Source: Rhipicephalus microplus | Lineage: Eukaryota; Arthropoda; Arachnida; Ixodida; Ixodidae | Length of the DNA stretch: 64,000 bases | Direction: 5' to 3' | NCBI RefSeq assembly: GCF_043290135.1 | Contig: NC_134704.1 | Location: 11,463,001-11,527,000, forward strand | Shown here: positions 1 through 11,076 of the stretch, piece by piece | Layout of the letters: each line of letters starts with the position of its first letter | Position numbering within the stretch: the first letter of the stretch is position 1 | The notes under the pieces: generated by a model | The model's input: only the letters and a program-made list of their open reading frames with translations | What the model was told of the DNA's origin: nothing | Databases searched by the model: none | Made by a program: the position numbers and the translations under genes

Positions 1-860
1 TACGGAACCGCCGAGAGTGCGGCTGCAGCCACGCAGGAGTTTTCGGGCGCATCGAGCGTGCTACGACCGACGGCGATAGCTCGGCGCCGACGAGAAACAA
101 GAGCATCTCCCTGCAAGAAGGAAAGACCAGGCCGCCTGGGGCCATTTGTGCACTCGCATTTTCTTTATTTTTTTTTTCTCTCGCATTCAGTTTTTATACA
201 CTTTTCTTTTCGGCCTTCCGGAGGTTCCTTTTTTCGTCACTTAGCTTCCGCTGCACCACAACTCCGCCCACACCGACCTTTGTTACCACCTTCGTCTTTC
301 GGAGTTTTTTTTTCTGTGGCTCGTTATAGCTGCTATCATGATGGCGCTTTCGCTTGGACGCGTCTCGTTTCCTTTCGTTATGTTATCTCTCGGCGAGTTT
401 AATTCCAACGTTTTCCGCGCCTGTATGTATACCTTGACGACACTCCCATGAGCGCGTCCTTCATCGCAAACGGCGTTTGTGTTTTTTTTTTGCCGCAGAT
501 TTCGCTATTTCCCAATTGTTTGTTATTTTTTTCGTTCGTCACGTCTCACGCGTGCCTCCATCTTGTTGTCGCCGAAGGCCGTTCCGGTTCCGCAGGCTCA
601 ATTGTTTCAGCTACCTTTATCTGTTACTCCCTCTACCTTCCTGTCTGATTTTGTTTTTTCATCTGGCTAACGTGACTTATTGACATTTTCGTTGCTCATA
701 TATATTATTTATTCTGGCCCGAGGAGCCATTAATATCTGGCGCCAATTGCGCGTGGCACGTTTACAGCGCCACGTTACGCCGGCTGAATCGACGGCGGTA
801 GCGGTCGCTGCGGAAGAACTGATCTCGGGGAACCGTTAAAACATCACCCCTCTCCTTCTC
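1..860. other. Pyrimidine-rich stretch, no gene recognised
   Basis: The + strand carries long T and C/T runs (for example around 160-310, 480-540 and 640-660) with short CpG-bearing segments. The open frames here are leucine/phenylalanine/serine-rich products of these tracts with no recognisable domain. The last part (740-840) is more GC-balanced. The far end of the window (63330-63780) has similar composition, so both may be copies of a C/T-rich dispersed repeat, but I could not align them. Confidence 0.4.
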
Positions 861-1035
861 TTACTCGTAGTTCCACACGCCATCGAAACCGATGCACACT
901 AAAGGCTGTCAAATTAAGTATATATGCAAAGGCAGAGTATTTTGAACGCTAACCAGCGGGAAGCAATCTCTGCACTGTTATAGCGACGTTGACCGGCAAA
1001 TACCATTCATTTCGGTGGAAGGTATATCAACAGGC

Positions 1036-1803
1036 AACCAATTGATTAGGTAGGCGAACTGAGATCCGCCATTTTTAAAGGCATCGAAGGCGGCCGCTAA
1101 GAAAAGACAAGCTTTTTGGTTTCTGGGGCGGCAATCATTGCCTTATTGGCGCGAATACTACCGTGTTGACATGACATACAACTTGGAAGAGCAGTAATAA
1201 TGCTGGCATTATTTCATCCATTAAAAATTGAATGTGAGCATTTTGTGGCTATTTGTGGCTGCAAATATTCCAAATATGTTTTTTAACACAGCTAAAAAAC
1301 TTTAGAAAAAAAAACGCCAGGCCTTCACTGTACGCGCAGCACTGTCACAGGGAAATTTAGAACAGTGGCCTTTAAGCGCCTTTTTTAACTTTTTGAATAG
1401 CGGCTGCATGCACACTTGCAAGGGTATGTTCTACGCCATTAATCATTATGCAGTAGGCCATCCTATATATGCCATCCTTCGTCATTCTTCGTAGAAGCGT
1501 GGTACCTGCTACGCACTTGCAAGGACATTTGTGCAATTTTGTGAGCTGTGGCTGATGACGACGAAGAATTTTCCAGATGATTTTGTAATCCCCTCAATCC
1601 CCCACACTGAATATGCGCCACACTTGATAGGTGAACAAGATCAAGCTTTTTTAAAGATTTCGATGACACGCTTAGTGCAATTAGCATTATCTGACATCTG
1701 GTTGTTCCGTTGCTGTTCCTATAACCCTTTGTTTTTTCTTAGCTGCTGCGTTCGGTGCCTTTAAAAATGGCGGATCTCAGTTCGCCTACCTCCTCAATTC
1801 GTT
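1036..1803. mobile_element. Non-autonomous DNA-transposon-like element with 77-bp terminal inverted repeats
   Basis: The left arm (1036-1112) is the reverse complement of the right arm (1727-1803). A 36-bp core (1049-1084, beginning AGGTAGGCGAACTGAGATCC) is identical in both arms, and about eight scattered mismatches and one indel lie outside it. The arms enclose 614 bp with no transposase-like frame, as in a deleted or MITE-type element. I could not define a target-site duplication, so the outer boundaries are approximate. Two inverted copies of an unrelated repeat remain possible. Confidence 0.65.
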
Positions 1804-1874
1804 ACACATATTAACGCGATTCCTTTCCCGGCATTAAGCCTGCTTAGGGTCAATTTACAGGAGCGTTCCAAGCA

Positions 1875-1945
1875 CTGACGTGGCTCTGTGGTAGAATACT
1901 GGGCTGACATGCAGCGGACCCAGATTCTAATCCTATTGTGTCCTT
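1875..1945 (+). repeat. tRNA-like SINE head (tRNA-Gly-like family)
   Basis: The segment has a D-arm/A-box-like stretch (GTGGCTCTGTGGTAGAATAC) followed about 35 bases later by a degenerate B-box-like region (CAGATTCTAATCC). It is followed by a T-rich run. It is too degenerate to fold as a functional tRNA and looks like the promoter head of an old SINE. It resembles the other Gly-type heads in this window. Confidence 0.45.
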
Positions 1946-2106
1946 GGTGTTTTGTATTTACTGACCTTTTTTTTTTCTTGTTTTGTGCGATTGCGGTTAC
2001 AGACATCGGCGGCGGTTGTTAACTACGGCGCGCATATGACCCGTGTTGCGATCTCATAACAGCTTTCGCTGTGAAAATTGTATACAGAATGCAGTCGTTC
2101 ATTATA

Positions 2107-2266
2107 CCGATGGAGGCAGAAACGTTGTAGGCCCGTGTGCTCACATTCGGGTGCATGTTAAAGAACCGCAGGTGGTCGAAATTTCCGGAGCCCTCCACTA
2201 CGGCGTCTCTCATAATCATATGGTGGTTTTGGGACGTTCAAACCTACATAATAATTTATAATAAGT
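2107..2266 (+). mobile_element. Ruka-like tRNA-derived SINE, 5'-truncated
   Basis: Sense-strand SINE body, from the GATGGAGGC segment through the diagnostic GTTAAAGAAC and GGTGGTCGAAATTTCCGGAG stretches to GGTTTTGGGACGTT, ending in an AT-rich tail. The tRNA head is missing. The family name is from memory of Rhipicephalus SINEs; homology to the other copies in this window is directly visible. Confidence 0.85.
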
Positions 2267-2824
2267 CATTCATTAAAATTATTGTGTCAGGTCAGTTATA
2301 GAAGCCAGGAATGAATAAACAGGAGAGAAATGAAATGCAGTGGCTTTCACCACTCTAGAAAGGCTGGAATGCTGCTCTCAGCAAGCAAAGGTATCGCTAT
2401 ACATGAAAGAGGCAGGTGCAGGGAGAGGGAGAGCACACACGAAAAACGGCGTTATAAGCGCACATGTTCTCAGTTACATGTGTTTATGGCATTCAAGCGA
2501 GTGATGTTGCATATTCAGTGTTCAGCATAGTTTTGCCGATAAAAGAATGTATAGATTGAGAAACATCTAATGCTTATTTGATAGTTTTCCAGCCTAATTC
2601 TTTGCGGCAAGCAACAGAAGTATCAGTGGCTCCTAATCATGTTGGTTCGTGTCTTAATAATAATTTTGGGACTGGTTTAGGCCGCTTTAAAGTACCAATA
2701 CTTCCTATATGGACGTCTGTCATAATGCGGCGTGAGGTCCTTTTACTGCTATATGCTAAGCAAATTTTTTTAGGGTCAATAAAGTCAGGAAAGATTAAAA
2801 CGTTGCGCATGCTGTGTGTTGTCA

Positions 2825-2935
2825 GTGCATTAAAAAAACACAGTTGGTTGAAAGTTTTAGAGCCCTTTGCTAAGGCGTCCTTCGTAATCATATCGTGATT
2901 TTGGGATGTAGAACTCCAGATAGTAAAATTAAAGG
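2825..2935 (+). mobile_element. Highly degenerate Ruka-like SINE fragment
   Basis: Only the 3' half is recognisable. It has an AGAGCCCTTTGCTAAGGCGT-type stretch, then TCATATCGTGATTTTGGGAT, matching the middle and end of better copies at roughly 75-80% by eye. It is an old copy. An open frame running through it is not a gene. Confidence 0.55.
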
Positions 2936-3325
2936 GTGAATACTTAATCTATACCTGTTCTTACATGTGTGGAACATACACGTCGTGCTTATGTATTTTG
3001 TCCTCAAACTCATACAGCACTGTTGGTCAACATATCTTTTCAAAGACTCAGTCTAGCTTTTGTACAGTACAGAATATCATCACAGTATAAATAATGTGAC
3101 CTACACGCATCAGAACAGAGTTAGCTAAACAAGAAACGAGGAAAATAGTAGTGTCTTACTCCGAAAAAATAATATCGGATCTCTCTTCCTTGCCTGTTTA
3201 ATTTCACAATATAAATTTTGATATTTCCTGTTGTTGTTGTCAGTTTAATGAACTTATACTGTCAGAATTCAATATATGTGTTAAAAATCTAGTTATATGT
3301 TTTATACCACCCTGCTAGAACCCCC

Positions 3326-3500
3326 TGTTAAAAACAGTGGACATAGGGCGCAGGAGAGGATGAGAAACACGAGGGATGCACGTGGCACGTGTGGGGGTTC
3401 TTGGATCTATGCCGCAATAAACGGACGCTCTGCTCTTCATCTCCAGGCGTATTAGTACTTTGAACCCGGTATTCCACGAAAGAAGTCTTCGAATTTTACA
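3326..3500 (+). mobile_element. Probable solo LTR with 5-bp target duplication
   Basis: A 175-bp segment begins TGTTAAAA and ends TTTTACA, the inverted TGT...ACA ends usual for LTRs. It contains a polyadenylation signal AATAAA (3416-3421) about 80 bases before the end and is flanked on both sides by CCCCC (3321-3325 and 3501-3505). No coding remains of a retroelement adjoin it, so recombination between two LTRs is the simplest origin. The homopolymer duplication is weak evidence by itself. The class (Gypsy or BEL/Pao) cannot be settled from this alone. Confidence 0.55.
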
Positions 3501-3505
3501 CCCCC

Positions 3506-5339
3506 GTCATTTTGGTTAGCAGTATTAAGTATAAAACAACAACAAATAATAATAAATGATGTCCAGTTAGTGACGCAACACGAAAATGTTGCTATTTTCT
3601 CTATGGCAAGTGCCTTAGAGTAGCTTAAAGTTTGGTCAGCGGTGCACAGATTTAGTAAGAGATAACGCGAGTGCGCTGTTGTTTTAATGCTACTTCTCTG
3701 TTCGACATTTATGTGGGAGGCCGAGGCGTGCGCTATCTCAAAGTGAAATCACGCTATAACGTAACGTTGCTTCAGTCGTAAACATTTAGCCCGAGGCGAT
3801 GCAGCAGGGCGATGGCAGCATATTCGCTTAATAGCCAGTTGCGAGACCCGTCGCACTGTACTTTTTTCTCAGCCATGTAAATTATCGATCGTAGCCTGCC
3901 CGATATATATACATCGTTCGACGAAGCAGTCTCATGGGTTGGCGTTGTGAAAACACCGCAGGCCATTAGTGCTAGGCGCATGAAGGCAGAGCGTAATGTA
4001 AAATAACATTAGCGAGCAAATGTTAGAGCTGGAACTTCAGCATGCATTGTAAGTTGCGCCACACCTTGTTTTAGGGTGACAGAATTGTGTTTCATTTATT
4101 ATAAATATTAGTGGGCACTGCGCATGGCGTGTACGTATACGAGGAAAAGACAAGGAAGCTCAGACATCATGGCCGTGACATAAGTTTAGTCACCCGACGA
4201 ATGAACGTATTTTTTTTTCGAGCCTTCTGTTCCCACAAGTTCGGAAACCAGACGTAGTGTCCGAGCTTATCCGTCTTTCAAACGATGGTATTGTGATTTT
4301 TTATAGTCCTACAAGTGTAGACGGGTAAGATATATCGTTTAAATTGAACCCTCAACATTATTGAGATTTGTAAGCACTGTGTTGCGATTTTCTCAGCGAA
4401 GTGTAAAGCGGCTGCATGGCATACAGGTGGTCGAAGTTTCAAGTAAGATGCCGTGCAACACTCAAAGTTGGTTGGTGACTAATATAGCGACGCTCACTCA
4501 TTCTAGGCGTCACGGAAGAATATGGCCGCTGCGCTCTTCCACGTTTCTGTTTCGGATTCACTGCCGTATGCGGGTTAGTTTCATTACTTTGCAATTATTA
4601 CCAGAGACCACATTTTCGAAATCTGAACGCTGCAATGAATTCTTCACAAGAACTTCCATTCTCCCATTAGACGTAGTTACCTAATTTCTAATATAACCTA
4701 ATTTTATGAGTTACTGACCTAAATGTTGTCTTTAGACATCTCAAGCTGCTTGCAGCCACAGAACAACTCTGAAGCCATAAAAAAATAACTCATAATTTGT
4801 CCTAATTTTGTGAGCTTGGGACACCTTACCTGAAACACCCGGTATATGCTTCTAAATATGTACATTTGTAGCGATATAAATGCCGAATAAGTACCGATAT
4901 AAAGGCCGATATAAGTACCAAATAAATACAGTACATCAGAAAAAAAAGACCGCATAATGTACTATGCGATGAAGCACAAATGAAGGTGAATCAAGTGATT
5001 TACTAAATTTATGCCGAAGATAATAAGTATTTCAATAGCAATCATTATTACTTGTGGCCTTATAATAAATTACTCATATTGACGATATTTAAAATAGCTG
5101 ACGTAATAATGTTACCGCTGGTTTTCCTATACCTTTGTACCGATGAACTCTTGGAGGAAGGGTCATGCATCAGTGACAGCAGTTTTTGAATAGTACAAAA
5201 CGTGTCGGTGGAGCATGTGCGAAGTTTACTGTACTGCTGAAGCATGATGACCTCGCTCCTCATTAGCCAGACTCTTTGGCTTGCTCCCGTGTTGCTCTTC
5301 CTTTCTGCAGTGCGTTAGGTCATGCAACTTACAATGACA
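3506..5339. other. Intergenic, no gene recognised
   Basis: AT-rich DNA with short open frames only. A small region at 4419-4450 has weak SINE-like words but not enough to call. No splice-site-bounded coding segment or RNA gene was recognised. Confidence 0.5.
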
Positions 5340-5525
5340 TTATCCGATGAGACGCGTCTTTGATCGGGGCTTTGAAGTAAATGGTTGGCAATCCAGTACA
5401 GGTTTGCAATAGTGACGACAATTCATTCCAAAGCACAGGCAAAACAATGCGCAACGCAGGCGTCGACATTCGCACCATAGGGTCCACATTGCTGGGAAAG
5501 ATAGTAAGAAAATATCTGTGCATGC
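5340..5525 (-). pseudogene. Possible LINE 3'-end fragment (CR1/RTE-like)
   Basis: The minus strand has an open stretch ending PALRIVLPVLWNELSSLL followed by a spacer and an F-K-A-P-I-K-D-like segment. That spacing and the LWN-x-L motif resemble the extreme C-terminus of the reverse-transcriptase ORF of many CR1/RTE-type LINEs, just after the endonuclease/RT part. No upstream RT motifs are present. The match is short and could be chance. Confidence 0.28.
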
Positions 5526-5609
5526 ATGGTTATATGGCAGCACTACCTGGCAATTTTTCAGATGCGGAGGCCAACGAGAGAGAAAGTGGTTAAGGGCCTT
5601 CATTTTTTA

Positions 5610-5994
5610 TTTAAGCTGCCACCCCACTTTCTTTTCGATAAATGTTCACCGACTAGCTCGGCCTTCTGACGCTCTTAGTAGTTATAATTTGATCTATTTA
5701 AAAGATGCACCATTGAGCTCCCTAAGATAATCATTCGTTCATAAAATCTTGTTTATGCCGCTGCACATTCGCGCAACTTCTCTTCGAAGCCCTTTGAGGC
5801 CCAAGTAGCAGCCCTCTCAGCTTCACTGTTCATATACCAGTTGAACAATCACCCTCCGACAGAAAGCAAACTTCTAGGCCACTGGCCTACGCGGATGTCA
5901 ATATGAGCTGCGATGAGGGTGATGCTGTGGTTTGCTGGAGAAATAGGACAGAACGGCACATTATGACCGTTTAGTGACTACGCATATGTTGCTT
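5610..5994. other. Intergenic, no gene recognised
   Basis: Nothing identifiable beyond short frames. The interval ends at the target duplication of the SINE that follows. Confidence 0.45.
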
Positions 5995-6005
5995 TAGACC
6001 GTGCT

Positions 6006-6249
6006 ATCAATTGATTGATATGTGGGGCTTAAGGTCACAAAACTACCATATGATTGTGAGAGTCGCCGTAGTGGAGATCTCCGGAAATGTCGACCACCTG
6101 AAGTTCTTTAACGTGCACCCAAGTCTGAGCACACGGGCATACAGCATTTTCGCCTCCATCGAAACTCCAGCTGCCGCAGCCGGGATTCGATACGGTGACC
6201 TGCGGGTCAGCAGCCGAATACCTTAGCCACTAGACCACCCCGGCAGGGC
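6006..6249 (-). mobile_element. Ruka-like SINE, near full length
   Basis: Reverse-oriented copy: the tail end (TTGATTGATATGTGGGG) lies at the left and the tRNA head (GTGGCTAAGGTATTCGGCTG read on the minus strand) at the right. It is flanked by an 11-bp imperfect direct repeat, TAGACCGTGCT (5995-6005) and TAGACTGTGCT (6250-6260), as expected of target-primed insertion by a LINE machinery. The minus-strand head keeps recognisable A- and B-box regions for RNA polymerase III. Confidence 0.9.
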
Positions 6250-6383
6250 TAGACTGTGCTGTCGTCATGACTTCGTAGTGAATACGTTACAGACTTCTCT
6301 AGTATCAAGTAGCCCATTTCCTTGTCGAGTACGAAGAAGCCAACTAGAGATCTTCCTTGGTTTACCAGCTTGTATTGCCTCTA

Positions 6384-6590
6384 CTATTTGGGGTTTTACT
6401 TCCCAAAATGACCATACGAGAGACCCCGTAGTGAAGGCCTCGGGAAATTTCGACCACCCGGTGTTCTTTAACGCGCGCTGACATCACATTACACGGGCCC
6501 CTATTCATTTCACCTCCATCGAAATGGTACGGCCGCGGCCGGGATCAAACCGATGACCTTCGGGACAGTATTCGACTGCTCCACCACGGC
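6384..6590 (-). mobile_element. Ruka-like SINE, diverged, near full length
   Basis: Same order of blocks as the neighbouring copy at 6006, including TTTAACGCGCGCTG in place of the usual GTGCACC and a B-box region around 6540-6555. More substitutions than its neighbour, so probably older. No clear target duplication. Confidence 0.85.
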
Positions 6591-6599
6591 AAACTCTTT

Positions 6600-7110
6600 G
6601 TTTTACCTTCTCTCTCGGGTAGCGTGCACACCTCTTTCTGGTTCATTTTGTATGCAGGTGGTGACAGCAATATTGCGTGTCTAATGCTTACGTTGCATGG
6701 GCTTTACGAACAACATCAGGTTCATTCGTGACTAGGAAAGGAAATGATAGCCGCACCCGTGGCAGCCTGGGAATGAAGCTGCAAGAACGCGGGAGGGGGC
6801 AAGAGGGGAGGCCTAGGGAAAAAGGGGAATGGCCACGTCCCTGCTTCCTTCCGCTTCTCGTTAAACGCCGTGCCTTCCGCCCCTTGGCCTTTGCCATTGG
6901 CTGCGCGATGTCCCGTGCGTCTCGCTCCGATAGCGGTGATAAATGGCGCTTTTATTGCGTTTGACACGCAGAGAAATGACTGCCGGAGATAAGGCACGAC
7001 GGGAATGGTATGCATTCTAAGTTCGCGAGGTGATGACGAAGAGGAAAAAAACAAAAGTGCTGCCACGGGGGAAGAGCTTCTATTCCGGAATTCGACGCCC
7101 CTGGCTTCCG
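6600..7110. other. GC-rich, purine/pyrimidine-skewed stretch, no gene recognised
   Basis: Both strands are open for about 100-140 codons in this stretch, but the predicted peptides are runs of P, S, F and R/K produced by G/A-rich composition (for example 6785-6835). No domain or splice signal supports coding. It may be a GC-rich dispersed repeat. Confidence 0.4.
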
Positions 7111-7860
7111 TCCAAACGTAACCTTTCTTTTTTTTTGCGAGTGTGCGCTTCACTGAACGTAATTTTTATTGGGAAGAGCGAATTTAGAATTTCTCTCCGA
7201 AACTTTGGCTTTTTTTATGTTTAGAAATTGAAGCCGCCACCTCCAGCACTTGGTGAGTGATAACCTTGATGTGACACAAAACATAAAAACCTGATTTAAA
7301 ATTGGCAAATATTTAACAGCAAACTTGTTATGACAAGTATAAATAACAAGATTACTTTCAAGTTTTAGTAAAGATCTTTGTTTTGTAACCCCATGTGCAC
7401 ATGTGCTTTTGTACCGGGGGCGTAGCTGAAAACTTTTTTAAAGGAGGAGTGGGGGAGTTCACTTACACTCTGTGTATATGCTCAACCCCGTGTTTTTATT
7501 GAAGAAACGGTGGAAGGCGGGCAAGTTGGCACGTAACTATCAGTTGGACGTAACACTTAGCAAAGCTTTTAGTTGGAAGTGAGCAATCTTTTTCGTGTCA
7601 CCTTCCTTCGTCCAAAATGAGCACTGTTTTGTTTTTCATTCTTTGCGTGTATGTTACACAGATGCAACAACATGAAATTTTGAAGAATTTGACCCCCTGC
7701 CCATGCCCTACACCCGTGTATTGTAGTATCCCGCAATTTCGGTCTTAGAGAATTGGCAAAATTGAGGATGCTTTCTTTCTGCCCGGTCGCCGTACCGAAT
7801 GTGAACATCACCAACTCACCCGATAGCAAGCTGCATTGAAGTATACGACCAACTCGCTTT
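7111..7860. other. Intergenic; a G-rich repeat-like patch near 7415-7460
   Basis: The segment GGGGCGTAGCTGAAA followed by T-runs and GGAGGAGTGGGGGAG resembles, in opposite orientation, the C-run region at 44450-44590 (GGGTAGCCAGAAATT on the minus strand). That suggests copies of one dispersed repeat. A 130-codon minus-strand frame over 7569-7961 has no recognisable domain. Confidence 0.35.
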
Positions 7861-7899
7861 TCTTTTTTCCAAGGCGAGAGCCTTGGATTCTTCATGAAA

Positions 7900-8230
7900 C
7901 ACGAAGATGGACCATCGCTAATGTCGGCAGCATCAACGCGTTTGACGCTACAAATCAGCACGGCATGGCGTCACCACATGACGCCGTTGTGGCGTCAGAG
8001 ATCCCGGAATTTTGTGGCGTAATAGTATCGCCGTGACGACGTCACATGACGTGACGTCACACCAAGACGTCATCACTTGTCATCATCATTTTGCATGCCT
8101 CCGTGATTGGGTGGCTGATCATGAAGGCAGTGCGAAACTATCTGAAAGGCAAAATGCTTGCAATGCCTCCAATCCCGGGGGCACTGCAATGCCACGTTAG
8201 GCGCATAAATTGCGTGCGGAGGATTGCGTG
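7900..8230. repeat. Dispersed repeat rich in TGACGTCA-type palindromes
   Basis: Contains repeated GACGTCA/TGACGTGACGTCAC words (8033-8075) and the block GATCATGAAGGCAGTGCGAAAC. The stretches at 19590-19770 and 25640-25860 share this composition and word order (GGCGTCAT, GACGTCA, then a GGAGGTAGTGCAAAAC-like block in the first of these). I read them as diverged copies of one repeat, without an alignment to prove it. Confidence 0.35.
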
Positions 8231-8319
8231 GGAGGTTAAATTCACCGACTGACAAGAAAATGATAACGATGGCTTTCACGGAGCTTGTATTTATTTTTAA
8301 GGTGATGGTAAACAACTAT

Positions 8320-9090
8320 ATCATTAGCAGAGTTTTTGGCAGAAAAAAGAAAACGAAAAACAAATTAGGGTGTACTTAGTGCTTTTGTCGCTCGTTATTC
8401 ACTTTTATTTCACGGAACATCGGGCAAGAGTCGTGCCGGGCACACCAGAATTACAATGCTTTAGAAAAGGGAACGCCTTTGACAAGCGCAGATTAACGTC
8501 ATCGCGCCGCGTCCAAGCCGGCGTCGTTTATGGGCGATCGGAATTTCTTCCGGGTGATTAGACTTTATGGGTCACGCAGCAGGCGTTTTACAGCATTCCA
8601 CATCATTGACCGATAAAATCTCTCAGCAGTGGTCCGCATGGCTAACGAAGATGTCGAGGTGCCGGATTTATAATGCGGATCAGACAATCCAGCGCCTATT
8701 TTGTTTCTCGCAGTGACGCATTGTTTATCTGCTCTAGTTCAACACTTTCTTTGAACGTTCTTCCTGGGAAATGATTTTGCGAACAGAAAAAATAATGTGG
8801 GTAATAGAATCTAAGCCAGTTCCACCCCAAGTGAAAGCTTCACAAAGTCTGCAGAAGTGATTCGCCTGTGTTGCCGTTGTCCCTATTCTGTGTTTACCTA
8901 TCCTTTTTTTGTTAAGTGCGGAACACTTTATGGGGCTGTGCTGTCGCATGCCGTCGTGTGCTGTCGTCGTCAATTGGCGTAACGCACCATGCGTAGCACA
9001 TTGAGCCCATGCTCACTCCAAGGAGATGTTTTCTTTATTTTGTAGTTTGAGCATCTTGATGATCATCACGTATCATCATCAGTGAAAAAA
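8320..9090. other. Intergenic, no gene recognised
   Basis: No repeat copy or coding segment could be identified. Moderately AT-rich with isolated CpG words. Confidence 0.45.
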
Positions 9091-9100
9091 AAAAACAGCT

Positions 9101-9392
9101 AACGCGTGGTTTGTCGGCGGGAAGCAGGCAAAACCAAGCATAAAAATAAAGAAAAAAACAAGAGGAAGCAAGTGCGAAATAGACAGAGACAGGAAAAAAA
9201 CTCAATAAAAATAGAACAAGAAACAGAAAAATGATATAAGAAAGAACAAAAAATTAATAGAAAGGAATGAGGAAAAAAAACACAGAAAAGAGCAGCGGCG
9301 CAGAAATGTAAAGAAAGAGAGGAGGCAAGAAAAAAAAATGGAACAGAAACCAAGAAGGCTGCCTAGCTCCGCAGTTTCTTCAGGTTTGACAC
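9101..9392 (-). repeat. Pyrimidine-rich dispersed repeat, copy 1
   Basis: On the minus strand this begins CAAACCTGAAGAAACTGCGG, continues GGCAGCCTTCTTGGTTTCT and then about 220 bases of almost pure pyrimidine. The same leader, with a few differences, starts the pyrimidine tract at 22919-23165 on the plus strand. The two copies share the leader and the composition of the tract, which supports a real repeat family over two chance C/T runs. Confidence 0.7.
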
Positions 9393-10830
9393 GCTTGTGC
9401 GATGCTCGCCAAATTTTTGCCTTTTTCCTTGCCGTTTTTTTGCCGTTTCTTTCTGTATGTCCTCTCATCTACGCTTTTCACTCCTGTTCGGGTGATTATG
9501 TGATACGTTTTATATTTCTGTTCAATTATCTGGTGATTTCTGTGATTTTCAGTTTCCCATTCGATGGTCTCATTTCTGCTGTTTTTCAAATGCTTACTGC
9601 TCCGAGTGCTGTGCGTCCAACTCCCGAAGCGGTCGCTTTGCTGGTTCGGACAGATGAACTAGCCCTTCGATGACGCTGGCAAGCAAGCACTGACTTTCCA
9701 TAAGTGCAGCCTGCTCAGCTTAGGTGTGCCAAATGGGTGAGCTGCATGGTATCAACGCGAAACTTGAGAATACAAAACGCGGGTTCCTCATTATACTTCT
9801 GCGCAGCTAAAAGGATCCATGTTTTGCCGGTACTTGCACACAAAGCAATATACGGTGCTGCGATGAATACAAGAGCTACAGCCTCTGTACTCGACAGTGG
9901 TAATTGTTCTTGTCTTGTGCATGCGTTAGAAACTGCAATGCTGTAGTTTGCCGAGAAAGTGTTTTAGTCTTGATATATAGTGACATTATCCTGCTTGCTT
10001 GTAAATTCACTGTCGCTAGCGATATCAAGGTTATAACGTGGGTGTCGATTAAGAACTACAACAGCGTCATGTCTCCAAATACTCTTTCGAGAAGTGGGTG
10101 GTATGACGTGAGCTCCACTCACTCTTTTTGCTATTTTTTAAGCTGCGAGTACTCTTGTCTGAGGCAGCTGCTGAAACGAAGCAGGGAAAAATACCAGATT
10201 TTACACATCTTTCCCAGCAAATTTGTAATCACCTGCCGAATTCAGAGCTCACTTAATTACAATGAATGAAAGGCTCAAGATAAAGAGAGGTAGTGTAGAG
10301 TTTACTGTAGGGGTCACTAGTGTATCCTGGAACAGCCAACTAGGAAGAAAAGAGTGCTCGATACTGATTTTAACTGTTATGGAATGGGCCGCTATGTTCC
10401 TGGGACGTTATGCAGGTCAATGCTTGTGCAATTACCTTCGTATTCCGCGTGACTGTGCACTTTTTTGATGCGGGTGTAGATGCTGCTAAAGCATTCCGTA
10501 AAGTTTACCGGCTGAATCAAGTGAAAGAGTGAGAGGAGAAAAGGAAGGCGGTGTATTCAAGCAATGTGCAGTCGGAGCCGCCGCTATAGTGGTGGTGCAA
10601 CAGTATCTTGCGATGCTAAGAAACTGCACAGTGACGCAGATATACTGGACGCAATTGCATGATAATTCAGCGCGTCTTCTTAGTGCTCCGTTTATTTGCC
10701 CTCTGTAAACATGCCTTAAAACACTGCGAAGTGTAATTGCTTAACGCACTGCGAAGTATAGGAGAGAATGCACCGAAAGAGTGTCGTGTCCTACTTCGTG
10801 GTTCGTTAGATAACAATAATAATATTAATG
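9393..10830. other. Intergenic, no gene recognised
   Basis: Frames of up to 121 codons (9904-10269) show no domain, signal peptide or codon pattern that I recognise. The left part is the flank of the pyrimidine repeat. Confidence 0.4.
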
Positions 10831-11076
10831 ATAATTGTTGGGGTTTAACGTCCCTAAACTACGATATTATTACGAGAGACGCTGTATTGAAGGCGATGGC
10901 TCAGAGAATTTCGACCACGCGGGGTTCTTTAACGTGCACCTAAATATAAGGCCACGGAACTAGAATGATTTCGCGTTCATAGAAAATGCGGCCGCAACGG
11001 CCGCCTTTTATTTCGTGATTTTCGGGTTCGCAGTTGAATGGGATTATAATACCGAACCAACTGGCCCATCATTAGG
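10831..11076 (-). mobile_element. Ruka-like SINE, diverged, near full length
   Basis: Begins GTTGGGGTTTAACGTCCCTA, carries the GAGAATTTCGACCACG and TTCTTTAACGTGCACC blocks, and ends in a decayed tRNA head around 11030-11076. An insertion-like GATGGCTCA precedes the GAATTTCGACC block. AT-rich DNA including (AAT)n lies at the tail side. Confidence 0.8.
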
